From Calothrix sp. 336/3 (GTDB lineage Bacteria > Cyanobacteriota > Cyanobacteriia > Cyanobacteriales > Nostocaceae): 64,000 nt of DNA. The position numbers and the translations under genes are program-made. The DNA lies in the NCBI RefSeq assembly GCF_000734895.2, contig NZ_CP011382.1, forward strand, positions 2,706,700-2,770,699, written 5' to 3'. The notes below the pieces were generated by a model, which worked only from the letters and a program-made list of their open reading frames with translations, was not told where the DNA came from and ran no database searches. Positions 21,756-31,782 of this stretch are shown in pieces; position 1 is the first letter of the stretch; every line of letters begins with the position of its first letter.

Positions 21756-23633
21756 ATGAGTATTTCTCTACCTGTGAACAAAGCTAAGAAACTCAACCGG
21801 GGACGTGATAACGACTGGCGGTTATTTTTACGTCTGGTTCCCTACGCTCGTCGCCATGGTAAATTACTGATTTTGGCAATGTTGTTACTCATACCAGTAG
21901 CTGTGGGTAACGCCATACAGCCAATGCTGATTGGGCAAGCTATTTCTCTAATTCGTCAAGAACCAAATACCTATGAATTTCTGAGAAATATGCCTCTTAT
22001 GCAAGGATTAGGAATTCTGGAAGTCATATTATTGATTACTGTGGCGATTCGTCTAGTTTTTAATGGTTGGCAAGGATACCTGGTGCAAAAAGTGGGGCAG
22101 CAGATTACTGCGGATATTCGCCAGGATTTATTTCACCATGTCACTTCTCTAGCAGTCAGGTTTTTTGATCGCACACCTGTAGGAAAATTAATTACTCGAC
22201 TGACTAGCGATGTAGAGGTGTTGGGAGATGTTTTTTCTACTGGGGCTATTGGTATTGTCTCGGATTTTTTCTCAATGCTGGTGATTGTTGGGTTTATGTT
22301 CTCGATTCAGTGGGAGCTAGCTCTATTATTACTTTTGATGCTATTTCCTGTTTCTGGCTTAATCGTTTATTTTCAACAACAATACAGACTTGCCAATTAT
22401 AAGGCTAGGGAAGAACTGTCAACTCTCAATTCCCAACTGCAAGAAAACATTGTGGGAATTAATGTTGTGCAATTATTTCGTCGTGAAAGATTTAACTCAG
22501 AGCTATTTCGTGTTAGCAATGAACGCTATGTTCAAGAGGTAGATAGAACTATTTTTCACGATTCGGCAGTTTCCGCAACTTTAGAATGGATTGCCTTGGT
22601 GGCGATCGCTGCTGTTCTCTGGATTGGGGGTTATTTACTTTTAGGAAAAAGCTTGACTTTTGGAGTTTTATCTGCATTTATCCTCTATGCTGAGCGATTA
22701 TTTCAACCACTACAACAATTTGCAGAAAAGTTTACTGTAATTCAAGCAGGTTTTACAGCAATTGAACGAGTTAGCGATATCCTGGATGAACCCATAGAAA
22801 TCAGCGATCGCAGCAATCCCCGTCTTTCTATCTACGATTCAGAATTTGGCTATATTGATGAAATTATCGCCAATCTGGAAGCTAATGACCGAAACACGTC
22901 AAAATTAGGAGAAATTCGCTTTGAAAATGTTTGGTTTAGCTACAAAGATGATGATTATGTGATCAAAAATCTCGACTTTGTAATTCATCCAGGAGAAAAA
23001 GTTGCCTTAGTTGGTCCAACGGGTGCAGGTAAAAGTACTATCATTCGATTACTATGTCGTCTGTACGAACCGACTCAAGGACGCATTTTAGTTGATGGCA
23101 TTGATATTCGTGAGTTACCTCAAGCTGAATTGCGTCGATATATGGCAGTAATTCTGCAAGAGGGGTTTTTATTTGCAGGCGATGTCAAAAGTAATATTAC
23201 TCTGGGCGATATGTATACCCAGGAAGAAATCATTGCCGCAGCAGAGAAAACCAATATTGCTCAATTTATTGACCAACTACCCCAAGGATATGATACCCAG
23301 TTGCGAGAACGGGGAACAAATATTTCTAGTGGACAAAAACAGTTACTTGCTTTCGCTCGTGCAGCTATCCGTAATCCCCAAATTTTGGTGATGGATGAAG
23401 CAACAGCTAGTCTGGATGTGGGTACAGAAGCTTTGGTGCAATCAGCTTTAAATGAACTTTTACAAGAACGCACGGCAATTATTATCGCCCATAGACTCTC
23501 AACTATTCGCAATGTGAACCGAATTTTAGTTCTTAAACGCGGAGAGTTAATCGAGCAAGGTAGTCATGAAGAATTATTACAGCAGGGTGGACTTTATGCC
23601 ACATTACATAACTTACAAATGTTAGGAAGTTGA
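21756..23633 (+). CDS. ABC transporter, fused permease and ATPase (exporter type)
   Basis: A 625-residue half-transporter of the multidrug/lipid exporter type. Six membrane helices occupy about residues 35-340. The nucleotide-binding domain has Walker A GPTGAGKST, the signature ISSGQKQLL (a variant of LSGGQ), Walker B ILVMDEATA and the switch His in IIAHRLST. A homodimer is expected in the inner membrane; the substrate cannot be told. It stands alone downstream of tRNA-Lys with about 260 bp of upstream region. The family is close to MsbA/MdlB-like exporters. Confidence 0.9.
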   Translation: MSISLPVNKAKKLNRGRDNDWRLFLRLVPYARRHGKLLILAMLLLIPVAVGNAIQPMLIGQAISLIRQEPNTYEFLRNMPLMQGLGILEVILLITVAIRLVFNGWQGYLVQKVGQQITADIRQDLFHHVTSLAVRFFDRTPVGKLITRLTSDVEVLGDVFSTGAIGIVSDFFSMLVIVGFMFSIQWELALLLLLMLFPVSGLIVYFQQQYRLANYKAREELSTLNSQLQENIVGINVVQLFRRERFNSELFRVSNERYVQEVDRTIFHDSAVSATLEWIALVAIAAVLWIGGYLLLGKSLTFGVLSAFILYAERLFQPLQQFAEKFTVIQAGFTAIERVSDILDEPIEISDRSNPRLSIYDSEFGYIDEIIANLEANDRNTSKLGEIRFENVWFSYKDDDYVIKNLDFVIHPGEKVALVGPTGAGKSTIIRLLCRLYEPTQGRILVDGIDIRELPQAELRRYMAVILQEGFLFAGDVKSNITLGDMYTQEEIIAAAEKTNIAQFIDQLPQGYDTQLRERGTNISSGQKQLLAFARAAIRNPQILVMDEATASLDVGTEALVQSALNELLQERTAIIIAHRLSTIRNVNRILVLKRGELIEQGSHEELLQQGGLYATLHNLQMLGS

Positions 23634-23662
23634 TTCAGGGAATTAAGTTACCTGTCATCAAG

Positions 23663-23684
23663 AGGAATGGCGATCGCCATTCCT
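23663..23684. terminator. 22-bp perfect palindrome after the ABC transporter
   Basis: AGGAATGGCGA followed by its exact reverse complement, centred on a HIP1 core (GCGATCGC). It lies 30 bp past the transporter stop and before a convergent gene. It lacks a T-run but may end transcription or stabilise the 3' end. Confidence 0.4.
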
Positions 23685-23771
23685 AACTCATCATTTGTAT
23701 GCTCAGCGCGGGTAAAATGACCACAATAGGTCGATTCTCAATTTTAGGTTAGGCAATCTAGTTGCACATCT

Positions 23772-24065
23772 TTATGCAGAATTAGTATGAGTATAACTAC
23801 ACCAATACTCAGAACCGTCACTTTTTCGATGAATTAAACCATTCTCAAACATTTCTCGCCGTAGCATCGCTGGATCAGTAAAAGTATGATGCTGATTAAG
23901 TAAGGCGTTAACTTCTTTTTCTGTATAAATAACACCGGGTTCAAATTTATCAGCTAAATACTCTAGTACTAATTTTTGTAACTTACCTTTATTACGTTTG
24001 GAAGGAAATTGTTTAACTCTACCCTCTACATCAAGATAGTTTTTCAATTTACTGAAATCATGCAT
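23772..24065 (-). CDS. DUF2087-type small protein
   Basis: A 97-residue protein matching the DUF2087 pattern: VKQFPSKRNKGKLQKLVLEY, then EKEVNALLNQHHTFTDPAML, RREMFENGLIHRKSDGSEYW. The fold is winged-helix-like, and related proteins are annotated as DNA-binding or transcription-related, without proven function. ATG at 24065 is chosen over a TTG two codons earlier. Confidence 0.8.
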   Translation of the reverse strand: MHDFSKLKNYLDVEGRVKQFPSKRNKGKLQKLVLEYLADKFEPGVIYTEKEVNALLNQHHTFTDPAMLRREMFENGLIHRKSDGSEYWCSYTHTNSA

Positions 24066-24189
24066 ACACAATCACTCCCCAAATTTGGGATGGTTCAAGG
24101 AAAACATAACTACAATCTTTTGGCACTTATTTACAGGTAAGTTCGTCTAGCAAATCTAGCAGAGTTGAAGTATCACAGGGGAAAAATCA

Positions 24190-24576
24190 ATGAAAAATGT
24201 CATCCTAATTCAGACATTTATCGCTTCTATGAGTCTATTAACTATATTTTCTCAAAGTGCAAATGCTCAACTAATACCTCAACCTTGGGTATCTGTTGGT
24301 GCTAAGGATGGGGATACTACCTATGCTGTTGGAGCCAAAGCTTTAGGTATCGGAGCAGAATTAGGTGTGGGTGAAGATGGAGCAACTGGTGTGGATGTGC
24401 TGAAGTTCCTCAATTTGCCTGTGATTTCTCCCTATGTTGGTTTAGGATATTATTCTGAAGATAAGGGAGTGGCAGTTTCCGGAGGGATGCATGTCAATGC
24501 CAGCGATCATCTTTTTCTAGGAGTGGGCTATAATTCCGTACGCGGTATTAATGGACAATTAGGAATTAAATTTTAG
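24190..24576 (+). CDS. Small secreted Gly-rich protein, outer-membrane-like
   Basis: A 128-residue protein with a clear signal peptide (about 1-27, cleavage after SANA). The mature part is rich in Gly and alternating strands (YAVGAKALGIGAELGVGEDG; ISPYVGLGYYS; LFLGVGYNSV) and ends in Phe, like small outer-membrane barrel proteins. At about 100 mature residues it would make only a few strands, so it may be a fragment-sized barrel or a periplasmic protein. GGGG lies before ATG. Confidence 0.7.
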   Translation: MKNVILIQTFIASMSLLTIFSQSANAQLIPQPWVSVGAKDGDTTYAVGAKALGIGAELGVGEDGATGVDVLKFLNLPVISPYVGLGYYSEDKGVAVSGGMHVNASDHLFLGVGYNSVRGINGQLGIKF

Positions 24577-24699
24577 TGATTGTCAAGCAAGAGATAAAAA
24601 TATTCATCTTGGGAATCATGATAGATTGCTGCAAGCTCTTATGATTACCTAATGGGAATGAAACACATCAAAGCTAAAAGCTGAATAAACAAAAATTAA

Positions 24700-24739
24700 A
24701 CCTCTGTCTTGATTTCTAATTGGAAGACAGAGGTAAATT
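24700..24739 (-). terminator. Terminator of the methyltransferase gene
   Basis: ACCTCTGTCTT (24700-24710) pairs perfectly with AAGACAGAGGT (24724-24734) over a 13-base loop. On the minus strand the stem is followed by TTTAATTTTTG. It lies 45 bp past the methyltransferase stop. Confidence 0.85.
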
Positions 24740-24778
24740 ATATATTTCAGAAATTATTTTGGAAAACTATTACGGTAA

Positions 24779-25552
24779 TTATTCCAACATTAAATATTGG
24801 CGATAGGAATATTTTCGGAAAGTGGGATATTGATATAGAAATTTATCCAATGCTTGCATCGGTGGATGAAAACCACCTTTGAATAAATAGACTGAAGCTA
24901 AACCAAAAAATACTAACTCTGGGTATTCTAAATTGACAGAAAAGTATTTTTTCAGTTCATCTACTTCTTGGGGAGTGAGGGGAAATTCTTCATTATCACC
25001 GTATTTAGGAATTCCATATTTGCCAACAATATTTTCCCGGAACCAAACCAAAACTCGGCTAAAAGCGTTATTTTCATGGAAAAATGCCTTACCACCAGGT
25101 TTGACTGTTTGTCGCAAAACTTTAGCAAAATCTCCAAAGGGTTCTAAATGGTGGAGAATTAAATTACCAAAAACAAAATCAAATTCCCCTAACTGGGCAA
25201 TATCAAAAGCAGATGCTTTAACTCCCGTAATATTTGTAATTTGATGCTCTGCACAGAACTGAGCAATATTATTAATAGCTACTTCGCTAATATCAACAGA
25301 GGTGACATTGGCACCTTTACGAGCAAAATATAAAGAACTACTACCATATCCACAACCTAAATCTAGGAGTCTTGCTCCCTGAATGTCACCAAAATGCTTT
25401 AATGCAGTGGATAGCACTTCATCGTCATCATCAGGGAAGTGAGTTGGGCTATGGGAGTAAATATTATTCCAGAAATCTTCGACATGGGAATTATTTATTT
25501 CTGAGGAAGAATTTGTCTGTGAGGATAGGTTATTCACTGTTTCCATGGTCAT
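24779..25552 (-). CDS. SAM-dependent methyltransferase (class I)
   Basis: A 257-residue methyltransferase. The SAM-binding motif is ARLLDLGCGYGSSSLYFA, motif II ends NVTSVDIS, and the motif IV region reads FDFVFGNLILHHLEPFGDF. The C-terminal part (PQEVDELKKYFSVNLEYPEL) resembles enzymes acting on small molecules such as quinone or polyketide intermediates; the substrate is unknown. AGGAGG stands 10 nt before ATG at 25552. It is a single gene with its own terminator. Confidence 0.88.
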   Translation of the reverse strand: MTMETVNNLSSQTNSSSEINNSHVEDFWNNIYSHSPTHFPDDDDEVLSTALKHFGDIQGARLLDLGCGYGSSSLYFARKGANVTSVDISEVAINNIAQFCAEHQITNITGVKASAFDIAQLGEFDFVFGNLILHHLEPFGDFAKVLRQTVKPGGKAFFHENNAFSRVLVWFRENIVGKYGIPKYGDNEEFPLTPQEVDELKKYFSVNLEYPELVFFGLASVYLFKGGFHPPMQALDKFLYQYPTFRKYSYRQYLMLE

Positions 25553-25800
25553 GTTTTCTAAGCCTCCTTGTATTTGATTGCTAGGCTAATTCTGAGGACA
25601 GAATGAATAGCAGATAGTAATTTATATATGAGCTAGTAATTCCCTCAATCTTAAATCGAGAATATACATCCGGAAGATTACGTATAGATTATTTACAGAT
25701 GTTTTACACTGAGATTTTTTTTAAACAAGATAAGATAAAGTTAGAACCCTATATCCGGAAATCTGGGGTATGGAGGTGAGAGGTGAAGTTATCTTTGAAG

Positions 25801-28317
25801 TTATGTAAAAAACTTGAGTGCAGCAACCAAAGAACGAACACTCATAGCTGAATCTTGTTGTAAAGCTTGGGTGGCGATCGCCTGGATATCACTGAGATTT
25901 AGTTGGGTGATCGCCTGTTTTAAGGGAGTAATTGCTGGAGGATTGACGCTCAGTTCATCGATACCCAAACCCATTAAAATTGGTAATGCTAAGGGATCGG
26001 CAGCAAGTTCGCCACATAATCCTACCCAAATTCCGGCTTGGTGAGCAGCTTGAATTGTTTGGTGAATCATCCGCAAAATTGCTGGATTTAACCCATCAGC
26101 AAGGTTAGCAGTACGGGGATTATTACGATCTGCCGCCATGATGTATTGTGTTAAGTCATTAGTACCAATACTGAAAAAGTCAACTTCCCGAGCTAATTGA
26201 TCGGCGATCGCCACCGCAGCAGGTACTTCCACCATAATGCCAATTTCTATCTCGGAAGCAAAAGATATGGACTCTTGTCTTAATTCTGTCTGTGCTTCTT
26301 GCAGTATCATCTTGGCAGCACGAATTTCACCCACAGTCGCAATCATGGGAAACATGATTTTAATATTGTGTCGGGCGCTAGCTCGTAAAATTGCCCGTAG
26401 CTGAGTTTTCAAAATCTGGGGTTGGTGTAAACCTATACGAATACCCCGAAATCCTAAAAAGGGGTTTATCTCCTTGGGTAAGTTGAGATAGGGTATGGTT
26501 TTATCACCTCCAATGTCCAAGGTACGAATAATTAAGGGACGATGAGTCAATATATCGGCAATTTGCTGATACATCAGTAGTTGCTCACCTTCATTGGGAA
26601 GCTGGGAGCGGTGAAAATAGAGAAATTCTGTCCGTAAAAGTCCTATTCCTTCTGCACCATTGGCGATCGCCATTTGGGTATCTTCTAAACTTCCAATATT
26701 CGCAAATACACGGATAGGATGGCGATCGCATAGCGGTTCCTTCGGGGTATCGCGGGTGCCAGCTGCTTCCATAATTGGATGAATATCCTGATTTTGCAGC
26801 CAAGTTTCACGTTTATGTTGGAAAATTCTTCCCATCTCTGCATCTGGTTCCACCCAAATGTGCCCAATTTCGCCATCTATTGCCAATATAGTCCCATTTG
26901 CGAGGTGGAGAATTTCTTCAGAGACACCCACCACCGCAGGAATACCTAGGGAACGGGCAAGAATAGCACTATGGGAACTAGGGCTTCCCCCTGTAATACA
27001 AATACCTAAAACTCTTGTGGGATCTAATTTGGCAGTATCCGAGGGTGAAAGCTCTGTAGCAATCAGAATTGATGGTTGAAGAACCTCAATGGTAGTTTCT
27101 GGAGCGTCCATCAGTAAGCGTAAAACTCTCTGCCCAACATCGCTAATATCAGCGACTCGTGTTTGCAAATAGGGATCATCCAGGGTACGGTAGTTATGGC
27201 TTAATTCCTCAACAACCGCACACCAAGCAGCTTCTGCATTGCAGTGATGATCAAAAATCTGTTGGTGAATCGCTTCTAGTAATGTCGGGTCTTCGAGAAA
27301 TAAAATGTGAGCATCGAAAATTGCCGCTTCGGTATCACCAATTTGCATTGAAGCATGGGAAAGCAATGCTTGAATTTCTCGATAGGCAATTCCCAAAGCT
27401 GTATGTAACCTTTGCCACTCAACTTCCGGGTATTCAACATGATATTGAGAGACAGGAAGAAACGGATGAGTAGACAAACGAGTTGGTTTCAGGGATAAAC
27501 TAGGGGCAATCGCCACCCCAGAAGCAGCAGCAATACCTTGAAAATGGGGTGGTGGTAGATGAGAATTCCCAATCGATGGGGTAATTTTGGGCACAACATC
27601 AGTAAGGTTAACTGCACCAACTTCACCAAAGTTAGTCACAACCAAGGTTTCTAAAGCTTGTAAAGCAGCGTCCGCTTCCATTCCCTGAGCTGTCACCAGG
27701 ATTTCATCTCCCGACATCACCCCTAGGGTGACAACTTGGTTAATACTGTCAGCACGGACAAAATCTGTATTTTTAGTACTATTTTTAACTTTAATTTGAG
27801 CTTGGAATTTTGCCGCAGTTGTAACAAATTTCGAGGCTGGGCGAGCGTGTAAGCCTAGTTGATTGGTGACTAAGAGGCGAATTTCCTTGAGATTTTGACT
27901 ACCAGTAGTTAATCCTAATCTAGTTATTTTCGCAGCTAAAGCTCCTTGGGCAGCAGCAATCACCTCCATGACATTTTTTCTAGCAGCTGCGGCAATTACC
28001 GCCGCGATCGCCCCTTCAACTAAGGGAGCAGCACAGAGGTGTACTTTCTGCTGATGTTCCGGACTGAGATACTCTAGTGCCATTTCTGCACTGGTGATAG
28101 CACTACCTAAGTCCATCAAAATTACTACACCATCATCATGAAATACGGAGGCGATCGCCTCATACACCTGAATCGCATCCGTACCCAAAGTATTTTGGAG
28201 ATTCTCACTACCTGCTGCCACTGCGAGAGAAACTCTACCCTGCACCATCTGTGCTGCCATTTCCCTAATGCCTGCGGCTAACTGTTGACTGTGAGCAATA
28301 ATCACAATTCCAACCAT
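25801..28317 (-). CDS. dhaM: Multiphosphoryl transfer protein DhaM-HPr-EI fusion
   Basis: An 838-residue fusion of three phosphotransferase parts. Residues 1-140 are an EIIA-Man/DhaM domain (VGIVIIAHSQQLAAGI with the phosphorylated His). Residues about 148-230 are HPr (NQLGLHARPASKFV, active His). The remainder is enzyme I: swivel His in ITGGSPSSHSAILARSLG, then EGIGLLRTEF, FRGIRI, NDLTQYIM and the GLCGELAADP Cys motif. It would pass phosphate from phosphoenolpyruvate to the dihydroxyacetone kinase subunit DhaL. No dhaK or dhaL lies in the window. The protein is cytoplasmic and full length. Confidence 0.9.
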   Translation of the reverse strand: MVGIVIIAHSQQLAAGIREMAAQMVQGRVSLAVAAGSENLQNTLGTDAIQVYEAIASVFHDDGVVILMDLGSAITSAEMALEYLSPEHQQKVHLCAAPLVEGAIAAVIAAAARKNVMEVIAAAQGALAAKITRLGLTTGSQNLKEIRLLVTNQLGLHARPASKFVTTAAKFQAQIKVKNSTKNTDFVRADSINQVVTLGVMSGDEILVTAQGMEADAALQALETLVVTNFGEVGAVNLTDVVPKITPSIGNSHLPPPHFQGIAAASGVAIAPSLSLKPTRLSTHPFLPVSQYHVEYPEVEWQRLHTALGIAYREIQALLSHASMQIGDTEAAIFDAHILFLEDPTLLEAIHQQIFDHHCNAEAAWCAVVEELSHNYRTLDDPYLQTRVADISDVGQRVLRLLMDAPETTIEVLQPSILIATELSPSDTAKLDPTRVLGICITGGSPSSHSAILARSLGIPAVVGVSEEILHLANGTILAIDGEIGHIWVEPDAEMGRIFQHKRETWLQNQDIHPIMEAAGTRDTPKEPLCDRHPIRVFANIGSLEDTQMAIANGAEGIGLLRTEFLYFHRSQLPNEGEQLLMYQQIADILTHRPLIIRTLDIGGDKTIPYLNLPKEINPFLGFRGIRIGLHQPQILKTQLRAILRASARHNIKIMFPMIATVGEIRAAKMILQEAQTELRQESISFASEIEIGIMVEVPAAVAIADQLAREVDFFSIGTNDLTQYIMAADRNNPRTANLADGLNPAILRMIHQTIQAAHQAGIWVGLCGELAADPLALPILMGLGIDELSVNPPAITPLKQAITQLNLSDIQAIATQALQQDSAMSVRSLVAALKFFT

Positions 28318-28779
28318 AGCCCAATCCTCAATCCAGCTTGAACTATCTCACTGTCTCCAGTAAATAACATAAGCTGTGGGAATTGCAGCAGGAATGCAAC
28401 AAAGATAAATGATATGAAGTTGATTTACAATTTTGCCTTTAATTCTGAGCAAAAACTGAATATTTTTTAGCCTGGAAGGTGAGCAGGAAATTAAGACATA
28501 TTTATAGAAGAAAGGAAGCCACAATAAGTAAATATCTATAAGTTATCAAGATAAATTTCTATCGATTTCATCACAAAGAAGGTTAAACCCAAAAATTATT
28601 TTCTAATTATAATCGTGTCATAGTGTAGACGATTATACGGCTTCTACATATGGTATTAACCTCACAATCAGCAAATTATGGTAACAACAATGCACTTCAA
28701 GTGTGCTCTATTTCACCTCTGTGCATAAAATTTCCCAAGGAACGTGTTTACATACATATTGATTAACAGGAGTCAAACC
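28318..28779. other. Gene-free region between dhaM and the FAD enzyme gene
   Basis: A 462-bp AT-rich stretch between divergent genes, expected to hold both promoters. The only structure I see is an inverted repeat, ATAATCGT (28609-28616) and ACGATTAT (28629-28636), with 12 bases between, which could be an operator for the rightward gene. No gene or RNA is evident. Confidence 0.4.
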
Positions 28780-30159
28780 ATGGAAAAATTAGGTCAACAA
28801 GCAATTGTCATTGGTTCTAGTATCGGTGGCATATTAGCAGCCAGAGTATTAACAGATTATTATTCACGAGTAATTATTCTGGAACGTGATGTTTTTCCTA
28901 GTACAGCTACCCATCGTCCAGGAGTTATTCAAGGTCGTCATGCCCATGGTTTACTCTCTAAAGGTAGAGATATTATCGAAAATTTGTTTCCCGGAATCAT
29001 TCAGGAATTAACAGCCATGGGAGGAATACCAGGGGATGTTGTTGATAGTAATCTTTGGTTTCTGAATGGCGGTTATTTGAAAAATCATCCAAGTCAAATG
29101 ATAGGAATTTTAGTCAGTCGTCTATTACTTGAGTTCCAATTGCGTCAACGGTTATTCGCTTTACCAAATATTCAGACTATAGAAAACTGTGAAGTTCTAG
29201 GATTAATTACAAATAGCAATAAATCTCGCATTACTGGTATACGTTATATCAATCGCAGTGATGATAATTCAGAAATAATTCTCAATGGAGATTTAATCAT
29301 AGATGCTAGCGGACGTAGGTCTCAAACTCCTCTATGGTTGGAGGAAATTGGTTATTCTAAAGCACCAGAAGAAAGAGTCAATATAGGTGTTAGTTATACT
29401 ACCCGTATCTATGAAAGAAAACCAGAAGATTTACAAGGAAAGCTAATGATTGCCATTACTTCATGCCCACCACTATGGCGCGGTGGAGTTATGATAGCTC
29501 AAGAAAATGACCGATGGATAGTCAGTATTGGTGGTTACTTAGAAGACTATGCACCCACTGAGGAGGAAAAATTTCTCCAGTTTGCCAAATCTCTACCTAG
29601 CTCAGACATCTACGAAGTTATTAAAAATGCTCGACCCCTAAGTGAATTCCTTCGCTATAAATATCCCTACAGTCAACGTCATTACTACGAGAAACTCGAA
29701 CGTTTCCCTCAAGGTTATCTCGTATTTGCGGATGCTATTTGCAGCTTTAACCCCATATATGGTCAAGGAATGACTGTAGCTGCACTAGAAGCTATTACAC
29801 TCCAAAAATGTTTAGAAAATGGAACAGAAAATTTGTACCATCGTTTCTTTAAAGATACTAGTAAAATTGTAGATTGTGCTTGGAATATAGTCATGAGTAA
29901 TGATATGCGTATTCCCCAAGTCGAAGGAAAAAGAAGTCTAGCTATAAGATTTATCAATTGGTATATCGCAAAATTACATATTGCTGCTCAAGAAGATTCA
30001 GAGTTAGCTTTAGCTTTTATGAAAGTAGTAAATATGGTAAATTCACCAGCAAGTATCATGCATCCCAGAATATTTTTGAAGATAATATGGGGATATATTA
30101 AATCTCGCAAAATTGCAAATTTACAACAAGATATGAGGATTATAGATTCTGAAACTTGA
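28780..30159 (+). CDS. FAD-dependent oxidoreductase (monooxygenase/halogenase-like)
   Basis: A 459-residue flavoprotein. The N-terminal dinucleotide fold reads AIVIGSSIGGILAARVL and ends with an acidic residue in VIILERDVF. A second FAD motif is YLVFADAICSFNPIYGQGMT. The sequence resembles the geranylgeranyl-reductase/FAD-halogenase superfamily of secondary-metabolism enzymes. The substrate is unknown. ATG at 28780 has AGGAG eight bases upstream; the frame is open 12 codons earlier but without a ribosome site. The MITE at 30303 lies 143 bp past its stop. Confidence 0.85.
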   Translation: MEKLGQQAIVIGSSIGGILAARVLTDYYSRVIILERDVFPSTATHRPGVIQGRHAHGLLSKGRDIIENLFPGIIQELTAMGGIPGDVVDSNLWFLNGGYLKNHPSQMIGILVSRLLLEFQLRQRLFALPNIQTIENCEVLGLITNSNKSRITGIRYINRSDDNSEIILNGDLIIDASGRRSQTPLWLEEIGYSKAPEERVNIGVSYTTRIYERKPEDLQGKLMIAITSCPPLWRGGVMIAQENDRWIVSIGGYLEDYAPTEEEKFLQFAKSLPSSDIYEVIKNARPLSEFLRYKYPYSQRHYYEKLERFPQGYLVFADAICSFNPIYGQGMTVAALEAITLQKCLENGTENLYHRFFKDTSKIVDCAWNIVMSNDMRIPQVEGKRSLAIRFINWYIAKLHIAAQEDSELALAFMKVVNMVNSPASIMHPRIFLKIIWGYIKSRKIANLQQDMRIIDSET

Positions 30160-30302
30160 GATTTACAGAATTAAACTCTCAATACACAAGGTTGGATTTA
30201 TTTTCTGAAACCAACCTACATGATTTTTTCTAAAAAGCTATCAATCGTAAATATTTAATTATTGAGAAATATAAATTTTCACAGACAAAATAACGTCTAT
30301 AA

Positions 30303-30422
30303 GGGGTAAAGACAAGATACGCGCAAAATTTATCACGACGTAAAGTTTTGCAACAAATTTACTCAAAAGCCTAAATTTAACTTTTCCTCTAGTGCTGTTT
30401 GCGCGTATCTTGTCTTTACCCC
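30303..30422. mobile_element. 120-bp MITE with 25-bp perfect terminal inverted repeats
   Basis: The ends 30303-30327 and 30398-30422 are exact inverted copies of 25 bp beginning GGGGTAAAGACAAGATACGC. A 5-bp duplication TATAA flanks the unit at 30298-30302 and 30423-30427, which marks it as a transposed element. The 70-bp interior has no gene, so it depends on a transposase elsewhere. The family is not identified. Confidence 0.85.
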
Positions 30423-30560
30423 TATAAATGAAATACGAAGTTTTAAACAATTTCAATGTATTATTACGACGTAATTTAGACACATCTTGACTTATCTAAT
30501 AGAAAAAATCTCAAAATAGTAACGAAAATTTCTCAAAATAGATGAAGGTTAATATTATTT

Positions 30561-31001
30561 ATGTACTATAAATCTATTACTAAATTTATCATTACAGGTT
30601 TAATATTAACAAGCTCCACCTATATTCATCCCCAGGTTTCTGCCCAAAACCCTACCAGGATTTCACAAAGCTTAAATGCAAAAACATTAATTAAAGAAGA
30701 ATTATATTTTGGTTTAGCTAAACCTACAGGCAAAATGGTTTCGGAATTAGAGTGGCAATTATTTTTAGGAACTATAATTACACCTCGTTTTCCCGAAGGA
30801 TTGACTGTAATTGATGCCTACGGGCATTATTTTACGAATTCTGATAACCTAGTTCGGGAAAAAACTAAAATAGTAGTTTTGATTTATAGAAACAGTAATC
30901 AACGTCAAAAAATGGTGTCAGAAATTATAACTAATTATAAACGAATATTTCATCAAGAATCTGTTTTACGAGTTACTTCTACCGTCAAAGCAGAATTTTA
31001 A
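30561..31001 (+). CDS. Secreted DUF3574-type protein
   Basis: A 146-residue protein with a signal peptide (about 1-28, cleavage after VSA). The mature domain fits DUF3574: LYFGLAKPTGKMVSELEWQL, ITPRFPEGLTVIDAYGHY, and KIVVLIYRNSNQRQKMVSEI. Its role is unknown. It is preceded by the MITE, 138 bp upstream, which may affect its promoter. Confidence 0.8.
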   Translation: MYYKSITKFIITGLILTSSTYIHPQVSAQNPTRISQSLNAKTLIKEELYFGLAKPTGKMVSELEWQLFLGTIITPRFPEGLTVIDAYGHYFTNSDNLVREKTKIVVLIYRNSNQRQKMVSEIITNYKRIFHQESVLRVTSTVKAEF

Positions 31002-31067
31002 AAAGTTGATTTTCTATAGCAAAGTTATCAAAATCATCAAAAATTAAAAATATTTTTTATATAAAAA

Positions 31068-31607
31068 CTATGATTCAGACACATTCGTTATCATTTTCTG
31101 ATATTCTTGCTCACTAATAATATCCAGATTACTTTCTAGACGGTCTAAAAAAACTAGTCCTTCAAAGTGGTCATATTCATGCTGAAATATTCGTGCCACA
31201 AAATCTGTGAATATTTGTTTTTGTAACTGCCCCATAGGATTAAAATATTCTACTTCTATCCATTGATAACGAGGCACAAAACCTCTCACTCCTGGGACAC
31301 TTAAACAACCTTCCCATCCCTTAATTATTTCCTGGGAATGATTAACAATTCTGGGGTTAACCATTGGAGTTGGGGACATTTCCGGTGCATGAGGATAGCG
31401 GAAATTAGGACGGGAAGCAACAATTAATAAACGATAGGGTTGACCAATTTGAGGAGCAGCAATTCCGACCCCGTTAGACTCCAACATTATAGTCATTAAG
31501 TCACTAATTAACTTTTGAACAGTAGGACTAGAAATATTTTCTATAGTCTGTGCTTGCTGTCGTAAAATCGGATTACCTATCTGAATAATTGCAATTTCTT
31601 CTGTCAT
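31068..31607 (-). CDS. def: Peptide deformylase
   Basis: A 179-residue enzyme that removes the formyl group from new proteins' N-terminal methionine. All three family motifs are present: GVGIAAPQIGQP, EGCLSVPG with the metal-binding Cys, and FQHEYDHFEG with the two metal-binding His and the catalytic Glu. Full length and soluble. It is transcribed alone, about 175 bp after the protease gene on the same strand. Confidence 0.95.
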   Translation of the reverse strand: MTEEIAIIQIGNPILRQQAQTIENISSPTVQKLISDLMTIMLESNGVGIAAPQIGQPYRLLIVASRPNFRYPHAPEMSPTPMVNPRIVNHSQEIIKGWEGCLSVPGVRGFVPRYQWIEVEYFNPMGQLQKQIFTDFVARIFQHEYDHFEGLVFLDRLESNLDIISEQEYQKMITNVSES

Positions 31608-31782
31608 TTTTTTTTACAAAATACTAATTAGACTACTATTTATCTTGATTGATGACAGCAATTTTGATTTATTGAGATACAGTGTCTAATTCAAATTCCG
31701 AGGTTGAGCAATTTGTCTAAAATTGTGTCATTCACAGACCTTAAACTCGCTGTATCTCTTATCAATATAGTCAATTTTAGAA

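Noticed and set aside
30259..30483. A 74-residue minus-strand gene
   Set aside because: It spans the MITE and both its ends, so it is an accident of the inverted repeats.
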